A stretch of DNA of 42,175 bases, taken from a virus. Both the position numbers and the translations under genes were made by a program. Of this stretch, positions 41,265 to 42,175 are shown one piece after another. Under the pieces are notes generated by a model. The model ran no database searches. It was given only the letters and a program-made list of their open reading frames with translations, and was not told the DNA's origin. Within the stretch, counting starts at the first letter, position 1; each line of letters opens with the position of its first letter. The DNA lies in IMG/VR virus record IMGVR_UViG_3300040957_000105, positions 1 through 42,175 of that record. The stretch is one strand, 5' to 3'.

Positions 41265-41978
41265 CTACGCCCAAATTGCAGCGATCTTGTCCTGTAACGT
41301 TTGACCTTCCATCGGCCTCAAGTACCGCATCGTGCTTTCCATCGAACTGTGCCCGGCGATTGCCATCACTGTCCGCAGGTCGAGCCCGTTCCGTAACAGC
41401 GTCGTGATGCAGGTTCGACGGAACCCATGCAGTGACCAGTCCGCAGGATTGAGACCAGCCCTCGCCGCAACCAGTTTCGTGGTACGCAGCATGTGGAAGT
41501 CGATGTTGCCCAAGCGGGACGGAAAAACAAGGCTGCACTTGGGTGCACACTTGAGTTCAGACAACATCTCCGCCACGGGACCGGGCAGCGGTATCATCCT
41601 TTCCTCGGACGTTTTCGGTGTCCAGCCCGGCTTCGATTGGATGTGCACGCAGCCATCGTGAATGTCTGACCACTCAAGGTGCATGCACTCGGCCATGCGA
41701 CACCCGGTTACGAGCAGGAAGCGGTGGAAGATATACTGACGCCGATCACAGGCCGAGAAAAACTTCTCCAAATCGATAATGGAATAAATTTTCGGCATCG
41801 GAGAAACAAACTTGATGCTGGGGACCGGGACATCCATTCCAGCCCATTTGAAAAACGCACCAAGACGAACAGATTTATTGCTGAGCGTTCGATCACAGTT
41901 GCCCTGTGCCCGGCTCCATGCGAGGTATTCGAGGACACCGGACTTTGGGTCCGAAAGGAACGGTTCGGCTTCAAGCAA
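41265..41978 (-). CDS. int: Tyrosine-family integrase (start unresolved), at least 237 aa
   Basis: Catalyses phage integration and excision. Numbered from the TTG at 41978, the catalytic set is R94 (TGCRMAE), K122, H184 and R187 (LHGFRRT), H210 (AGHSS) and nucleophile Y219 (MRYL), all in the right order. The reading frame continues upstream without stop to 42089 and encodes a convincing N-terminal core-binding domain (SYLAEVAITRKPSTLREC), so the TTG start removes part of that domain. Upstream codons include no ATG, GTG or TTG before the TAA formed in the tRNA anticodon loop. It abuts the tRNA-fMet fragment, as tRNA-targeting integrases do. Confidence 0.9.
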   Translation of the reverse strand: MLEAEPFLSDPKSGVLEYLAWSRAQGNCDRTLSNKSVRLGAFFKWAGMDVPVPSIKFVSPMPKIYSIIDLEKFFSACDRRQYIFHRFLLVTGCRMAECMHLEWSDIHDGCVHIQSKPGWTPKTSEERMIPLPGPVAEMLSELKCAPKCSLVFPSRLGNIDFHMLRTTKLVAARAGLNPADWSLHGFRRTCITTLLRNGLDLRTVMAIAGHSSMESTMRYLRPMEGQTLQDKIAAIWA

Positions 41979-42051
41979 GATGCGGGTGCACTCACGAAGC
42001 GTGCTGGGTTTGCGGGTGATAGCGACCTCGGCGAGGTAGCTGAGGATGGTT

Positions 42052-42096
42052 TGGTTGCGGGGGGTGGATTTGAACCACCGACCTTTGGGTTATGAG
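42052..42096 (-). other. attP core: 3' half of tRNA-fMet
   Basis: On the minus strand, 45 bases match initiator tRNA from the anticodon loop (CTCATAA) through CCC of the stem, T arm (GGTGG, TTCAAAT, CCACC) and acceptor (CCCCGCA) to ACCA. The A72 at the acceptor end and the CCC anticodon-stem side are initiator features. Upstream, the match stops at the 5' edge of the anticodon loop, where GAA replaces the expected GGG, so the 5' half is absent and no functional tRNA is encoded. Attachment by crossover in the anticodon loop would rebuild a full host tRNA. Confidence 0.85.
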
Positions 42097-42120
42097 TTCA
42101 AAGGGAAACTGATACAGAAC

Positions 42121-42161
42121 AACTTACAAGCGCACGGATGACACCTAAGCACCTGTAAGTT
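42121..42161. promoter_or_regulatory. Inverted repeat beside attP, possible integrase arm sites
   Basis: AACTTACA at 42121-42128 is the exact reverse complement of TGTAAGTT at 42154-42161, 25 bases apart. Both lie beyond the tRNA core on the P-arm side. Spaced inverted 8-mers next to an attachment core fit integrase arm-type binding sites. TTACA also occurs in the direct repeats at 64-123, which may be further arm sites if the ends join. Confidence 0.45.
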
Positions 42162-42175
42162 CGTGTAGGGAACGC

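Noticed and set aside
41679-42095. Plus-strand frame ending in GGFEPPTFGL
   Set aside because: It is antisense to the integrase and its C-terminus is the translation of the reversed tRNA, a known artefact.
1-42175. CRISPR array, rRNA or complete tRNA genes
   Set aside because: No array of regular 24-40 base repeats with spacers, no rRNA-like sequence, and only a tRNA 3' half were seen.

Overview
The window is a nearly complete genome of a temperate, tailed double-stranded DNA phage with a long non-contractile (siphovirus-type) tail, or an excised prophage. It holds an early gene block, a DUF1376 replication gene, small and large terminase genes, portal, Mu F-like head protein, prohead protease with scaffold, major capsid protein, neck genes, tail tube, tail chaperones with a probable -1 frameshift, tape measure, a tail tip of the gene-transfer-agent type (DUF2460, DUF2163, NlpC/P60, J-like), very large fibre genes, a possible holin pair, a sigma-like gene and a tyrosine integrase. 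The host cannot be named. The moderately high G+C content, Shine-Dalgarno starts and GTA-like tail tip suggest a Gram-negative or Acidobacteria-like environmental bacterium, which is inference only.

Layout. 1-252 is a control region with a direct repeat. 253-6004 is a rightward early block of small hypothetical genes, several with Cys-rich zinc-binding patterns. It includes two proteins that look distantly related to each other (1336-1938 and 5129-6004) and is interrupted by a 471-base pentanucleotide repeat array (1993-2463). 6005-6757 is an unusual long non-coding stretch closed by a bidirectional terminator. 6812-7511 is a three-gene leftward operon: a membrane-anchored small protein, a 30-residue membrane peptide and a small ADP-ribosyltransferase-like protein. 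7524-8062 is regulatory sequence. 8063-40219 is the rightward packaging, head, tail and lysis block. 40329-41263 holds a sigma-like regulator and a small gene. 41265-42089 is the leftward integrase frame, which runs into a 45-base copy of the 3' half of an initiator tRNA (tRNA-fMet).

That tRNA copy lacks a 5' half and is followed directly by the integrase. This is the arrangement expected of attP, not of attL or attR, so the DNA was probably assembled from the circular or virion form. If the ends join, 42097-42175 and 1-252 make one control region of about 330 bases between the integrase and the early genes. No CI-like repressor, Cro, helicase, polymerase or clear endolysin was recognised.

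The most notable signals are the GGYNN pentanucleotide array and its shorter inverted twin at 13815-13879, the RAMP-like paralogue pair, the integrase frame with no normal start codon that opens inside the tRNA core, the leftward ART operon, a recurring GTATTAGT motif ahead of genes, and the mosaic repeats of the fibre genes.
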